64,000 bases of DNA from Flavobacterium supellecticarium (GCF_004801375.1 NZ_SSNZ01000006.1:62001-126000); one strand, 5' to 3'; positions 7,069 through 16,236 are shown, counted from the stretch's first letter. Numbers and translations: made by a program. Notes: generated by a model from the letters alone, not told the origin.

Positions 7069-9582
7069 TTAGAATTCCGGGATAAAGCCGAAACGTACAC
7101 CAAAGCCCGGTGATTGTTTTCCATTAACAGCGGTAAAATCGTTTCTCCAGATAAAGTCCACCCGGAATGGCCGGAAGTTTCCGTAACCGATATTTTCAAA
7201 TCCGAATCCATATTCGCTATACACTTTATCCGAAGGTGCCTGATAAGCAATAAACGAACGGTTCATATCGATATTTTTCTGAGAGATGCTACCGTAGGCA
7301 AATCGGTAAAAAATCAAACTTCTCCATTTTAGTTTTTTGAGCAACGGAATACGGTTCATGATAAGCCCGTTAAAATGATGTTCAAAATGAGCGGTCAGAT
7401 AGGTATCGGTCACAAAATCGTAATAGTTTAATAAGGAGAACGAATTCGGCACTACGGAAAACGTCTGATCAGCAGTAACCGGGTTTAGCAAAGGTAACGG
7501 AACCGCATCAAATACTTTTCCGAACTCCACATTGGTTTTTAAGGTTCCGAAATTACTCAGGAAGATCGGTTTGTTAACCGAGACCTGAATTTTGTTATAA
7601 TCAAAATCACCACCGAAAACGCCTTTATTTCCGCGGATGTATTTTAAGATGATCGTAGGATATAAGGTCGTTCCCAATTTCTGATCGACTCCAAAACCAT
7701 AGACATAACGTCCCGGTGTAAAGATTAACGAAATATTACTGGTATAATCGGTTAGCGCACTTAAGGTCTGTCCGGTTAGCGGATCGGCATAATCGATGGA
7801 AAAATGTGTCGGATCGGCCGCTTTGATCTGTTGATGAACAGAAGAAACATTCAGATGCAGATTATTACTAAATGCGAAATCAAAATTAACCGAAGTTCGT
7901 TTTACGCGTGACAGGAAGTAATTCTCTCCACGTCCGATGATGACATTTGTATTCAGGTTTTTCGGCAATAATTCGTCGGTTTCAATTAGTTTACCGCCCA
8001 ATTGCAGGTTATCGTCGAGATGGGAAGCACCCACTACGATACGCGGTTTAAAACTCAACAGATATTTGGCTTCTGCTCCGTATTTAAACTTTTTATCTTT
8101 GGTTCCATAGGCGCCATATACCATCGCACGGAAGCGATCATTATCGGATTTATAGGTTCGTAAACCGGCTCTTATTCGCAATCCTTCCACATTATTATTG
8201 GAAAGCAACTGCCATAAAAACCCAACCTGAACACCATCGAACAAGCCCATATAGCCCGACGACAATACCGTGATAATATCGGTAACACTTCGCACTTTTC
8301 TATTCGATTTTAAATCCTGGATTACCTTACGTGTTTCTTCAGTTTTGAGCTCGGAAGCCCGTAGCGATTTCCAGTATTGATCTTCTTTATCAAACTGATC
8401 ACCCCGGGTCTGAACAATCTTACCGTCGTAGAACGCATCCTCTTTTGGTTGATCGAGGACATAATCGCTATAAACGAGATTCTTTTTCACATAGAATCCT
8501 TTTTCATCGTCGTTTTTTGTAAACAACGTAAAATCGCCTTCATAATAATCCCGGGTTGGCAAATACATCGTATCGTTAACCGTTTCGAAATACTTTTCGA
8601 AATACAGATTTCGCACCAGACTCAGGTTGATATTTTTATTGGTACGCATTGAAATTTCGGTCAATGCAAAGTTTTTATCGGTTACTTTAAAACTTCCTTC
8701 AAAAACCAGGTCGGCCGATTCTCTTGGAAAGAAATAAATATGGTATGTTTTTTTTCCGCCTTCAACGATACTATCTTTTAACAGGTATTCGTAAACACCA
8801 TAACCACGGGTAGAAATCGGACTCACAAACGCTTTGTTCAGAATCACAATATCGTCTTCATATACATCAATCGTTGTAAAAGTATTACTGATCCGGTCGA
8901 AGATAAAGCCGCGCTGATTCAGCCCGGTATTTCGTTCGGCTTCCATATCGATTCGCTCCTTATTGAGTAGGTTATTCCCGTATACATGTTCGTTGGTTTC
9001 TTTCATGTATACCGGTACGATAAATTTATTCTGCCGGCGTTCTTCTTTTACGATTTCCGCCACGGAATCATAGCCGCTTCCTACAATTTTTCGCAGGAAA
9101 ACACTGTCAAGATTACTCAATCCAAGGCTTACCGAAGAATAACGTTCGTAATCATAGGCTTTCGCCAGTTTTACACCATTTTTCTTTTTATTCGCCCAAA
9201 TCCCTTGTAAGATACGATAGGCTGGATTTTCTTTTTTGGACAAGTGTTTTTTAGGTTTGTTCACAATGACTACTTCCTGTAACTCCTGTCCTATCGTCAG
9301 TTTGACTTTTAAATTTTCGGTTACTTCGTTTTTCAGGACAACCTCCTGATTAGTATACCCTACAAAAGAGGCCACCAACACTTTTTGGGTGGTATCCGAG
9401 GATAAAGTAAACTTTCCATTTTCGTTGGTTGTAACACCAATTGTAGTTCCTTTAAAATAGACACTTGCAAACGGCATTGGTTCGTTCATTTCGTCGTATA
9501 CCGTACCGGTCACCTTGGTCTGTGCCTGTAGTCCAATGGAAAAGATAAAAATTAAATATAGTGCGTAAGATAATTTCCTCAT
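7069..9582 (-). CDS. DUF5686 family protein with N-terminal carboxypeptidase-regulatory-like domain
   Basis: Large outer-membrane-type protein of 837 aa. A signal peptide (MRKLSYALYLIFIFSIGLQAQ) is followed by a CarboxypepD_reg-like beta-sandwich with the GTVYDEMNEPMPFASVYFKGT and GVTTNENGKFTLSS pattern usual for TonB-dependent receptors. The rest is long, rich in aromatic residues and ends in alternating beta-strands and a C-terminal Phe, as in a barrel. No TonB plug is recognised, which fits DUF5686 rather than a SusC receptor. The frame could start 6 nt earlier at a TTG, but the ATG at 9582 is preferred. The start follows a strong terminator hairpin by only a few bases. Function is unknown. 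Confidence 0.85.
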   Translation of the reverse strand: MRKLSYALYLIFIFSIGLQAQTKVTGTVYDEMNEPMPFASVYFKGTTIGVTTNENGKFTLSSDTTQKVLVASFVGYTNQEVVLKNEVTENLKVKLTIGQELQEVVIVNKPKKHLSKKENPAYRILQGIWANKKKNGVKLAKAYDYERYSSVSLGLSNLDSVFLRKIVGSGYDSVAEIVKEERRQNKFIVPVYMKETNEHVYGNNLLNKERIDMEAERNTGLNQRGFIFDRISNTFTTIDVYEDDIVILNKAFVSPISTRGYGVYEYLLKDSIVEGGKKTYHIYFFPRESADLVFEGSFKVTDKNFALTEISMRTNKNINLSLVRNLYFEKYFETVNDTMYLPTRDYYEGDFTLFTKNDDEKGFYVKKNLVYSDYVLDQPKEDAFYDGKIVQTRGDQFDKEDQYWKSLRASELKTEETRKVIQDLKSNRKVRSVTDIITVLSSGYMGLFDGVQVGFLWQLLSNNNVEGLRIRAGLRTYKSDNDRFRAMVYGAYGTKDKKFKYGAEAKYLLSFKPRIVVGASHLDDNLQLGGKLIETDELLPKNLNTNVIIGRGENYFLSRVKRTSVNFDFAFSNNLHLNVSSVHQQIKAADPTHFSIDYADPLTGQTLSALTDYTSNISLIFTPGRYVYGFGVDQKLGTTLYPTIILKYIRGNKGVFGGDFDYNKIQVSVNKPIFLSNFGTLKTNVEFGKVFDAVPLPLLNPVTADQTFSVVPNSFSLLNYYDFVTDTYLTAHFEHHFNGLIMNRIPLLKKLKWRSLIFYRFAYGSISQKNIDMNRSFIAYQAPSDKVYSEYGFGFENIGYGNFRPFRVDFIWRNDFTAVNGKQSPGFGVRFGFIPEF

Positions 9583-9586
9583 AAGC

Positions 9587-9623
9587 AAAAAAAAAGCTTC
9601 ATCTGTTTTTACAGATGAAGCTT
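9587..9623 (-). terminator. Strong terminator after pdhB
   Basis: On the minus strand a perfect 13-bp stem (AAGCTTCATCTGT on the plus strand, 9594-9606 with 9611-9623) has a 4-nt loop and is followed by nine T. It separates pdhB from the DUF5686 gene, whose ATG is only a few bases further on. Confidence 0.9.
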
Positions 9624-9631
9624 CAAATATA
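9624..9631 (-). promoter_or_regulatory. Possible -7 element for the DUF5686 gene
   Basis: TATATTTG on the minus strand matches TAnnTTTG exactly and abuts the terminator stem. Transcription from here would begin inside the hairpin arm, so the new transcript could not form the full stem. No TTG -33 element is visible. Confidence 0.35.
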
Positions 9632-9643
9632 AATTATATTTTC

Positions 9644-10621
9644 TTATTTATAGGTAACTTTCTTCACTGCTTTTACAACATCAGCAGCATTAGGCAACCA
9701 TTCTTTTAAAAGCACAGGAGAATACGGTGCCGGTGTATCGGCTGTAGTAATTCTCTGAATAGGAGCATCCAAATAATCGAATGCTTTTTCCTGAACCATA
9801 TAGGTAATTTCCGAAGCCACACTACCAAACGGCCATGCTTCTTCCAACACTACCAAACGATTGGTTTTTTTAACCGATTTCAGGATCGATTCGTAATCCA
9901 TCGGACGAACGGTTCTTAAATCGATAATCTCACAAGAGATGCCTTCTTTAGCCAATTCATCAGCAGCGATATACGCTTCTTTGATAATTTTACCAAATGA
10001 AACAATTGTTACATCAGTTCCTTCGCGCTTAATTTCAGCTACTCCCAATGGAATAGTATATTCTCCTTCCGGCACCTCACCTTTATCTCCGTACATTTGT
10101 TCGGATTCCATAAAGATTACCGGATCGTTATCGCGGATTGCCGATTTTAATAATCCTTTAGCATCGTATGGATTGGAAGGTACTACTACTTTTAATCCCG
10201 GCGTATTGGCAAACCAGTTTTCGAAAGCCTGCGAGTGCGTTGCTGCCAATTGACCGGCAGAAGCTGTAGGACCACGGAATACGATAGGCATTGAGAATTG
10301 TCCGGCAGACATCTGGCGCATTTTTGCCGCGTTGTTGATGATTTGATCAATTCCCACCAATGAAAAGTTAAACGTCATGAATTCCACAATCGGGCGGTTA
10401 CCATTCATGGCAGAACCTACCGCGATTCCGGCAAAACCTAGTTCGGCGATAGGCGTATCGATAACTCGTTTCGGACCAAATTCATCCAGCATTCCTTTGG
10501 AAGCTTTATAGGCTCCGTTATATTCGGCTACCTCTTCACCCATTAAATATATCGATTCGTCGCGACGCATTTCTTCGCTCATCGCTTCACAAATCGCTTC
10601 TCTAAACTGTATCGTTCTCAT
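9644..10621 (-). CDS. pdhB: Pyruvate dehydrogenase E1 component, beta subunit
   Basis: Beta subunit (325 aa) of the thiamine-diphosphate enzyme that decarboxylates pyruvate in the pyruvate dehydrogenase complex. The N-terminal transketolase-like domain starts with TIQFREAICEAMSEEM and carries the conserved GEEVAEYNGAYKASKGM and GFAGIAVGSAMNG blocks. The C-terminal transketolase domain shows DLRTVRPMD and VVLEEAWPFG. The alpha subunit and E2 are not next to it, so the complex genes are split. The gene has its own -7 element (10652-10659) and terminator. A 2-oxoisovalerate dehydrogenase beta is the main alternative, but overall similarity favours PDH. Confidence 0.92.
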   Translation of the reverse strand: MRTIQFREAICEAMSEEMRRDESIYLMGEEVAEYNGAYKASKGMLDEFGPKRVIDTPIAELGFAGIAVGSAMNGNRPIVEFMTFNFSLVGIDQIINNAAKMRQMSAGQFSMPIVFRGPTASAGQLAATHSQAFENWFANTPGLKVVVPSNPYDAKGLLKSAIRDNDPVIFMESEQMYGDKGEVPEGEYTIPLGVAEIKREGTDVTIVSFGKIIKEAYIAADELAKEGISCEIIDLRTVRPMDYESILKSVKKTNRLVVLEEAWPFGSVASEITYMVQEKAFDYLDAPIQRITTADTPAPYSPVLLKEWLPNAADVVKAVKKVTYK

Positions 10622-10651
10622 TTATTTTGTTTTTCCTTGTTATTCAATTGG

Positions 10652-10659
10652 CAAAAGTA
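10652..10659 (-). promoter_or_regulatory. -7 promoter element of pdhB
   Basis: TACTTTTG on the minus strand is an exact TAnnTTTG match 30 nt upstream of the ATG. No TTG stands at the expected -33 distance. Confidence 0.55.
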
Positions 10660-10695
10660 AAAATTTTAAATCACTTAGCCGCGTTTCACCGACAA

Positions 10696-10717
10696 TTATA
10701 ACATTCTCTTGTTATAA
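10696..10717. promoter_or_regulatory. Inverted repeat in the pdhB-etfB divergent region
   Basis: TTATAAC (10696-10702) and GTTATAA (10711-10717) form a 7-bp inverted repeat with an 8-nt spacer, shaped like an operator for a dimeric repressor. It lies between two divergently read energy-metabolism genes. It has no T tail, so it is not a terminator. Confidence 0.3.
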
Positions 10718-10853
10718 AGACAAAAAAGTTTTGATTTCGCAAAAAAGCTTTTCTTTTCAGAACCTTTTTAAAATTATTAAGAATTTATCCTTTAGTTCGT
10801 TGAAAAAAAGGTATTTATTATGCATGCATAGCATTTTATTGAAATAAAATCAC

Positions 10854-10861
10854 TACTTTCG
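10854..10861 (+). promoter_or_regulatory. -7-like promoter element of etfBA
   Basis: TACTTTCG differs from TAnnTTTG at one position and lies 36 nt before the etfB ATG. The identical octamer precedes mutS at 39502-39509, which supports it as a functional variant. Confidence 0.45.
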
Positions 10862-10897
10862 TTGCTCAAAAATTAATCAACTTTAACTTTAATTAAA

Positions 10898-11644
10898 ATG
10901 AAAATATTAGTTTGCATCAGTCATGTGCCTGATACTACTTCAAAAATTAACTTTGTTAATGGCGATTCAGAATTTGACACAAACGGTGTACAATTCGTAA
11001 TTAACCCGAATGATGAATTTGGTTTAACCAGAGCCATTTGGTTTAAAGAGCAACAAGGAGCAAATGTAACGGTGGTGAATGTTGGCGGACCTGATGCAGA
11101 AGCGACCTTACGCAAAGCATTGGCAATTGGTGCCGATGAAGCTATTCGTGTGAACGCTGTTCCTACCGATGGTTTCTTCGTAGCAAAACAATTGGCAGAA
11201 GTGGTTAAAAACGGAAACTACGACTTGGTAATTGCCGGAAAAGAATCATTAGACTACAATGGTGGAATGGTACCTGGAATGTTGGCTGCCTTAACCGGAT
11301 CGGATTTTATCAACTCTTGCATCGGCATTGAAGTAAACGGAACCAGCGTAAAAGCGGTACGTGAAATCGACGGAGGAAAAGAAACCCTTAGCGCCAACCT
11401 ACCTTTAGTAGTAGGAGGACAAAAAGGTATCGTTGAAGAGAAAGACCTACGTATTCCAAACATGAGAGGAATTATGACGGCTCGTACAAAAGCGTTGACA
11501 ATTTTAGAGCCAGTTGCAGCAGAGAATAACACAAAAGCTGTAAAATTCGAAAAACCAGCTCCAAAAACAGCTGTAAAATTAGTAAGCCCGGATAATCTGG
11601 ACGAACTGATCAATCTTTTACATAACGAAGCAAAAGTTATCTAA
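10898..11644 (+). CDS. etfB: Electron transfer flavoprotein, beta subunit
   Basis: Beta subunit (248 aa) of the ETF heterodimer, which takes electrons from acyl-CoA and other flavin dehydrogenases and passes them to the respiratory chain through ETF:quinone oxidoreductase. It begins MKILVCISHVPDTTSKI and contains VINPNDEFGLTRAI and the adenine-nucleotide-binding-fold segment DLVIAGKESLDYNGGMVPGM. The C-terminus is rich in Ala and Lys, as usual. etfA follows 33 nt later on the same strand and the pair shares one terminator. Confidence 0.95.
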   Translation: MKILVCISHVPDTTSKINFVNGDSEFDTNGVQFVINPNDEFGLTRAIWFKEQQGANVTVVNVGGPDAEATLRKALAIGADEAIRVNAVPTDGFFVAKQLAEVVKNGNYDLVIAGKESLDYNGGMVPGMLAALTGSDFINSCIGIEVNGTSVKAVREIDGGKETLSANLPLVVGGQKGIVEEKDLRIPNMRGIMTARTKALTILEPVAAENNTKAVKFEKPAPKTAVKLVSPDNLDELINLLHNEAKVI

Positions 11645-11677
11645 TTTTTCATCTTTTAATTTTAAACAACGAAAATC

Positions 11678-12646
11678 ATGTCAATTTTAATATATGCTGA
11701 ATCAGCAGAAGGAAAATTTAAAAAAGTAGCTTTCGAGTTGGCTTCTTATGCTAAGAAAGTTGCCGAGAAAATGGGAACAACGGTTACCGCTGTAACGGTA
11801 AACGCAAGCGATGTTAGCGCCCTTTCCAAATACGGAGTAGACAAAGTATTAAAAGTAAACAACGATAAACTGGCTGCGTTTAACGCAAAGGCTTATGCTG
11901 ATGTGATCAAACAGGCTGCACAAAAAGAAGGAACGAAAGTAGTGGTTTTATCATCGACTACCGACAGTTTGTATTTAGCGCCATTGGTAGCGGTAGGTTT
12001 AAACGCCGGATACGCTTCCAACGTAGTAGCATTACCGGAAAGCACTTCGCCTTTCACTGTAAAAAGAAATGCCTTTTCAAACAAAGCCTTCAACATTACT
12101 GAAGTTACTACCGACGTAAAAGTAATCGGATTAGCGAAAAACTCATACGGATTGGTAGAATCGGCTTCATCAGCGACAGAAGAAGACTTCGCGCCATCAT
12201 TAAACGATGCGGATTTCTCGATCAAAGTTGAAAACGTAGAAAAAGTAACTGGAAAAGTAACCATTGCCGATGCTGAGATTGTAGTTTCTGCAGGACGTGG
12301 ATTAAAAGGACCTGAAAACTGGGGAATGATCGAAGATCTTGCTACAGTTTTAGGAGCAGCAACTGCTTGTTCGAAACCGGTATCCGATTTAGGATGGAGA
12401 CCTCATAGCGAGCACGTAGGACAAACCGGAAAACCGGTAGCGGCCAACCTATATATCGCAATTGGTATTTCGGGAGCGATCCAGCACATTGCCGGAATCA
12501 ACTCTTCAAAAGTAAAAGTAGTAATCAACCCGGATGCAGATGCACCCTTCTTTAAAGTTGCCGATTACGGAGTAGTAGGTGACGCATTCGATGTTGTACC
12601 AAAATTAGTGGAGAAATTAAAAGAATTTAAAGCACACAATTCTTAA
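11678..12646 (+). CDS. etfA: Electron transfer flavoprotein, alpha subunit
   Basis: Alpha subunit (322 aa) of ETF; it holds the FAD. The N-terminal half is the ETF fold. The C-terminal FAD domain shows [20 protein letters not shown], then [17 protein letters not shown] and [18 protein letters not shown], the classical alpha-subunit signature. Length is normal. It is the second gene of the etfBA operon and is followed by a long terminator hairpin. Confidence 0.96.
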   Translation: MSILIYAESAEGKFKKVAFELASYAKKVAEKMGTTVTAVTVNASDVSALSKYGVDKVLKVNNDKLAAFNAKAYADVIKQAAQKEGTKVVVLSSTTDSLYLAPLVAVGLNAGYASNVVALPESTSPFTVKRNAFSNKAFNITEVTTDVKVIGLAKNSYGLVESASSATEEDFAPSLNDADFSIKVENVEKVTGKVTIADAEIVVSAGRGLKGPENWGMIEDLATVLGAATACSKPVSDLGWRPHSEHVGQTGKPVAANLYIAIGISGAIQHIAGINSSKVKVVINPDADAPFFKVADYGVVGDAFDVVPKLVEKLKEFKAHNS

Positions 12647-12664
12647 TTCCCAAACAACAGTACC

Positions 12665-12724
12665 AAACGGGCTTTCTAATCTAAAGATTTAGTATCTTTG
12701 TTAGTAAGCCCGTTTTTTTTTATT
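12665..12724 (+). terminator. Terminator of etfBA with promoter-like element in its loop
   Basis: AAACGGGCTT (12665-12674) pairs with AAGCCCGTTT (12706-12715), followed by a long T run. The inner part pairs further (TTACTAA-type). The loop holds TATCTTTG (12693-12700), an exact -7 consensus match that could be a promoter for the next gene or chance. Confidence 0.8.
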
Positions 12725-12859
12725 TTTAAAAGCGGAAATTTTAGGTTTACTTTGCAAACCTTTTACGACACCCGGAGACCTTTTAAAATCCGTAGCCTCG
12801 TAAAAAGACGGCAAAGCCAAAATACTGCCGTTCAAAAAGAATAATGTAGCAACCTCCAG

Positions 12860-13489
12860 ATGAGCTTAGTAAAATTAACGATAAAAGGAATTTCATACAG
12901 TCAGACGCAAAACGGTGCGTACGCTTTAATTTTGAACGAGGTAGACGGTGAGCGAAAATTACCCATCGTAATTGGTGCTTTTGAAGCCCAGTCGATCGCA
13001 ATCGCTTTAGAAAAAGAGATCAAACCCCCTCGTCCGTTAACCCATGATTTGTTTAAAAATTTTGCCGACCGTTTTGACATAGTTGTAAAACAGGTGATCA
13101 TCCACAAACTGGTAGATGGCGTATTCTTTTCGAGCATTATTTGCGAGAGAGATCGTATTGAAGAAATTATCGATGCCCGTACTTCTGATGCCATCGCTTT
13201 GGCACTTCGTTTTAACGCTCCTATTTTTACCTATAAAAACATCCTCGACAAGGCAGGCATTTATTTAAAAGTCAGCCCGATCGATGAAAACAGTAAAAAA
13301 GAAGAAGGCGACGATCCGTTGAGCAGTCCGGAAACATTCGGATTAACCGACGACGAAACCGTTACCGGAGAAACCTACTCCCAATACAGCCTTGCCGAAT
13401 TATACGATTTACTGGAAAGTGCCGTTCAGAATGAAGATTATGAAAAGGCCGCCAAAATACGCGACGAAATTTCCAAAAAAGAATCCTAA
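12860..13489 (+). CDS. Bifunctional nuclease family protein with UvrB/UvrC motif
   Basis: Cytoplasmic protein of 209 aa. The N-terminal bifunctional nuclease (BFN, DUF151) domain spans about residues 1-135 with LPIVIGAFEAQSIAIALE and PRPLTHDLFKN. The family name comes from plant proteins with RNase and DNase activity. The C-terminal stretch LAELYDLLESAVQNEDYEKA followed by AKIRDEISKK is a UvrB/UvrC interaction motif, a fusion typical of Bacteroidota members. Spacing to thyA is 24 nt, so it probably heads a unit with thyA, the 2TM protein and folA. Confidence 0.85.
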   Translation: MSLVKLTIKGISYSQTQNGAYALILNEVDGERKLPIVIGAFEAQSIAIALEKEIKPPRPLTHDLFKNFADRFDIVVKQVIIHKLVDGVFFSSIICERDRIEEIIDARTSDAIALALRFNAPIFTYKNILDKAGIYLKVSPIDENSKKEEGDDPLSSPETFGLTDDETVTGETYSQYSLAELYDLLESAVQNEDYEKAAKIRDEISKKES

Positions 13490-13513
13490 TCCCAAGCACC
13501 AGCCTACCCCATC

Positions 13514-14338
13514 ATGAGACAATATTTAGATTTAGTACAGCATGTTTTAGACAACGGAAGTCAGAAAGGCGACCGAACCGGAACCGGAACCAAAAGTATT
13601 TTCGGTTATCAGATGCGTTTTGACCTAAGCGAAGGTTTCCCATTGGTAACCACAAAAAAAGTACATCTAAAATCTATTGTTCACGAATTGCTTTGGTTTT
13701 TAAAAGGCGACACCAACATTGCTTATTTAAAAGAAAACGGCGTAAAAATCTGGGACGAATGGGCCGATGAAAATGGCGATTTAGGTCCAATTTATGGTCA
13801 TCAGTGGCGTAACTGGAATGACGAAGAAATTGATCAAATAACCGAACTAATTGATACCCTGAAAAACAATCCGAACAGCCGACGTATGTTGGTTTCGGCG
13901 TGGAATCCAAGTGTATTACCAGACACCTCCAAATCGTTTGCCGAAAATGTAGCCAACCATAAAGCAGCTTTACCGCCATGTCATGCTTTTTTCCAGTTTT
14001 ACGTATCCGATGGAAAATTATCCTGTCAGCTATATCAACGTAGTGCCGACGTATTCTTAGGCGTACCGTTTAACATCGCTTCTTATGCCCTATTCACCAT
14101 GATGATTGCACAGGTATGTGATTTAGCACCGGGTGACTTTATTCACACGTTCGGAGACGTACACATTTACAACAACCATATCGAACAAGTTCAATTACAA
14201 TTGACGCGCGAACCACATTCGTTACCAAAAATGATCCTGAATCCGGAAGTCAAAAATATTTTCGATTTTAAATTCGAGGACTTTACTCTGACCGATTACG
14301 ATCCACATCCGGCCATTAAAGGAGCCGTTTCTATTTAA
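13514..14338 (+). CDS. thyA: Thymidylate synthase
   Basis: Enzyme of 274 aa that methylates dUMP to dTMP with methylenetetrahydrofolate. The catalytic cysteine is at residue 156 in [12 protein letters not shown]. The N-terminal arginine region [12 protein letters not shown], the dUMP-binding [20 protein letters not shown] and the C-terminal [14 protein letters not shown] are intact. It sits two genes before folA, whose product regenerates tetrahydrofolate from the dihydrofolate made here, so the pair is metabolically coupled. Confidence 0.97.
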   Translation: MRQYLDLVQHVLDNGSQKGDRTGTGTKSIFGYQMRFDLSEGFPLVTTKKVHLKSIVHELLWFLKGDTNIAYLKENGVKIWDEWADENGDLGPIYGHQWRNWNDEEIDQITELIDTLKNNPNSRRMLVSAWNPSVLPDTSKSFAENVANHKAALPPCHAFFQFYVSDGKLSCQLYQRSADVFLGVPFNIASYALFTMMIAQVCDLAPGDFIHTFGDVHIYNNHIEQVQLQLTREPHSLPKMILNPEVKNIFDFKFEDFTLTDYDPHPAIKGAVSI

Positions 14339-14384
14339 TTTTTAAAAGAAATTACTTATCTTTATTTCCATAAAACAATTCTAT

Positions 14385-14723
14385 ATGGAAATAAACCAAC
14401 ACGAGCTGTATGAATATGCCAGACAACGCTTAAAACAAAAAAAGCGCCTCTACTTTCATTTCATCCTGTTTTTCCTGGGAAGCATATTCTGTATTATAGC
14501 CAATAAGCTATTGAATGTTAAACCGGAAATGGACTGGTACTTATGGGTAATCACCATATGGTTTTTTATTTTTGTACTACATTTTATCCGTGTGTTTATT
14601 ACCGATAGTTTTATGAATAAAAAATGGGAACGGGCTCAGATTGACAAACTCATGTTACAACAGGAGCGCAAAATAGAGCAACTTCAAAAAGACATCGACA
14701 AAAAGAACAATACTGCACAATAA
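14385..14723 (+). CDS. 2TM domain protein
   Basis: Membrane protein of 112 aa. Two hydrophobic helices (about residues 23-42 and 51-73) are joined by a short NVKPEMDWYLW link, preceded by an amphipathic basic segment YEYARQRLKQKKRLYFH. A charged C-terminal coiled coil (QQERKIEQLQKDIDKK) follows. This is the 2TM domain common in Flavobacteria, sometimes fused to LytTR-type regulators; here it stands alone. Its role is unknown. It lies between thyA and folA with a 4-nt gap to folA. Confidence 0.8.
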   Translation: MEINQHELYEYARQRLKQKKRLYFHFILFFLGSIFCIIANKLLNVKPEMDWYLWVITIWFFIFVLHFIRVFITDSFMNKKWERAQIDKLMLQQERKIEQLQKDIDKKNNTAQ

Positions 14724-14727
14724 CAAC

Positions 14728-15216
14728 ATGATTACGATTATCGCTGCTGCGGCAGAAAACAATGCATTGGGTAAAGACAACCAGATGATCTGGCATTTAC
14801 CGGATGATTTCAAACGTTTCCGTCAATTAACAACCGGACATTATATCATTATGGGACGCAAGACCTTCGAAAGTCTGCCAAAACTACTCCCCAACCGTAC
14901 CCATGTGATCATTACCCGCCAACAGGATTATCCGGTTCCCGAAGATTGTATCCGCGTTAATTCCCTGGAAGACGCGATCAAAGCCTGTCCACAAAATGAA
15001 ACTATTTTTATTATCGGCGGTGGCGAAATTTACAGACAATCATTACCCCTTTCCGACACTATCGAACTAACCCGTGTTTTCACCAATCCGGAAGCCGATG
15101 CTTATTTCCCGGAAATCCATCCAAACGAATGGCAACTGGTTTCGGAAGAATTCCATCCAAAAGACGAAAAACACGCTTTTGATTTTAGTTTTCAGACTTT
15201 TACAAAAATAAAATAG
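14728..15216 (+). CDS. folA: Dihydrofolate reductase
   Basis: NADPH-dependent reductase of 162 aa that restores tetrahydrofolate after thymidylate synthesis. It shows the N-terminal MITIIAAAAENNALGKDN with MIWHLPDDFKRF, the active-site acidic residue in LPDD, the cofactor site IIMGRKTFESLP and the IFIIGGGEIYRQSLP block. Length is normal. It is the last gene of the thyA group and ends at a terminator at 15278. Confidence 0.96.
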   Translation: MITIIAAAAENNALGKDNQMIWHLPDDFKRFRQLTTGHYIIMGRKTFESLPKLLPNRTHVIITRQQDYPVPEDCIRVNSLEDAIKACPQNETIFIIGGGEIYRQSLPLSDTIELTRVFTNPEADAYFPEIHPNEWQLVSEEFHPKDEKHAFDFSFQTFTKIK

Positions 15217-15277
15217 CACCGTTGCTATAAGCATAAAGACACTCATTGACTTTTCAAGAGTCATTACAAAATGTGTG

Positions 15278-15317
15278 AAATTGCGAGATCATTCGAGAAT
15301 ATCGCAATTTTTATTTT
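15278..15317 (+). terminator. Terminator after folA
   Basis: Perfect 9-bp stem AAATTGCGA / TCGCAATTT with a 15-nt loop, followed by a T-rich run. Confidence 0.75.
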
Positions 15318-15330
15318 CACAGACAAACCA

Positions 15331-15445
15331 CAAAAAAAACATCCCAATGTTACCATCGGGATGTTTTATAAATAAACGATGCTATATCAAAAGTTATTCG
15401 GTTTTATTCGAGTGAAAGTTCCTGATAAAAATAAAGATTGCCACC
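15331..15445. repeat. Imperfect direct repeat, copy 1
   Basis: About 115 nt that recur at 16281-16399 with about four substitutions and three short indels. The unit holds a terminator-like hairpin (AACATCCCAATG / CATCGGGATGTT, one mismatch) and the 3' end of the membrane protein gene found intact beside copy 2. The two copies bracket the orphan lipoprotein gene. Confidence 0.85.
15404..15445 (-). pseudogene. 3' remnant of a paralogue of the 105-aa membrane protein gene
   Basis: Read on the minus strand, this encodes a stop codon preceded by a QELSLE-like end matching the QVLSLE terminus of the gene at 16354-16671. A 4-nt indel then breaks the shared frame, and similarity fades upstream. It looks like what is left of a duplicated copy. 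Confidence 0.45.
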
Positions 15446-15500
15446 AGTGAATATCGAAAACAGATAGAAAAAACTGCCAGAATATGTCAAACCAGATAAT

Positions 15501-16133
15501 ATGAAAATTTTATATTTATCCATTATACTATGTATCTTTTTTTCGTGTACACAACAGAAAAAAGAAAACGATGTAACTATAGAATTAAAAGAAGTATCTC
15601 TTTTTTTAACTGACTACACAGGTGAAGGTGATCTTCCACCAATACTATATTTAACTTTTAATTTTGAAAACAATTCGGATAGTTTAAGATTTTTCTCATC
15701 TAAACCCGATAAACTCACAAAAAGCAGCAAATCAACTTTACTGTTATTGGACACAATCCAAAATAAAATAACACCAGTTTATGTCGGAGATTTACCTATA
15801 ATACATCCACATCAAACGACAAAACTCACCGGAGAAATAAAACTAAGAGATAACAAAGATTTTTTTCATTTGTCCGATACTTTTTTTTCTAAAAAAGACT
15901 TTGACAATGATTACACATTTCTTTCGGAGGTAGTTGAAAAGACAATAAAAAACTCCATTATCATCTACAACCAAGATGATGCGGATAGTAGTCTTTTCAA
16001 ATTTTTCAACCATGAAGTTACTCCCATAGGGAATGATAAAATTTTAAAGGTTCGGATTCCGTCAACTTTAAAAATCACCAAATATGATCAACTAAAAAAC
16101 AGAGGTAAATTAGAAAATATAGACATAAAATAA
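15501..16133 (+). CDS. Hypothetical lipoprotein
   Basis: Protein of 210 aa with a lipoprotein signal MKILYLSIILCIFFSC, the lipobox Cys being residue 16, so probably membrane anchored. The mature part is Asn/Lys/Ser-rich with alternating hydrophobic beta-type segments (VTIELKEVSLFLTDYTGEGD, ILYLTFNFENNSDSLRFFS). I recognise no family. Codon use is more A+T-rich than the flanking thyA-folA and ubiE genes. The gene lies between two copies of a 115-nt repeat, which suggests later insertion or a duplication event. Confidence 0.6.
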   Translation: MKILYLSIILCIFFSCTQQKKENDVTIELKEVSLFLTDYTGEGDLPPILYLTFNFENNSDSLRFFSSKPDKLTKSSKSTLLLLDTIQNKITPVYVGDLPIIHPHQTTKLTGEIKLRDNKDFFHLSDTFFSKKDFDNDYTFLSEVVEKTIKNSIIIYNQDDADSSLFKFFNHEVTPIGNDKILKVRIPSTLKITKYDQLKNRGKLENIDIK

Positions 16134-16182
16134 AAACCATTATACCGCGAATTTAAAATCCATACCAATAACAAAGAAGCAG

Positions 16183-16216
16183 ACTACAACCCTAAAAGTT
16201 GTAGTTTTGTTTTTAT
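16183..16216 (+). terminator. Terminator after the hypothetical lipoprotein
   Basis: Perfect 8-bp stem ACTACAAC / GTTGTAGT with a 7-nt loop and a T-rich tail (TTTGTTTTTA). Confidence 0.8.
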
Positions 16217-16236
16217 AGCGAATCCGCGACAGAAAA

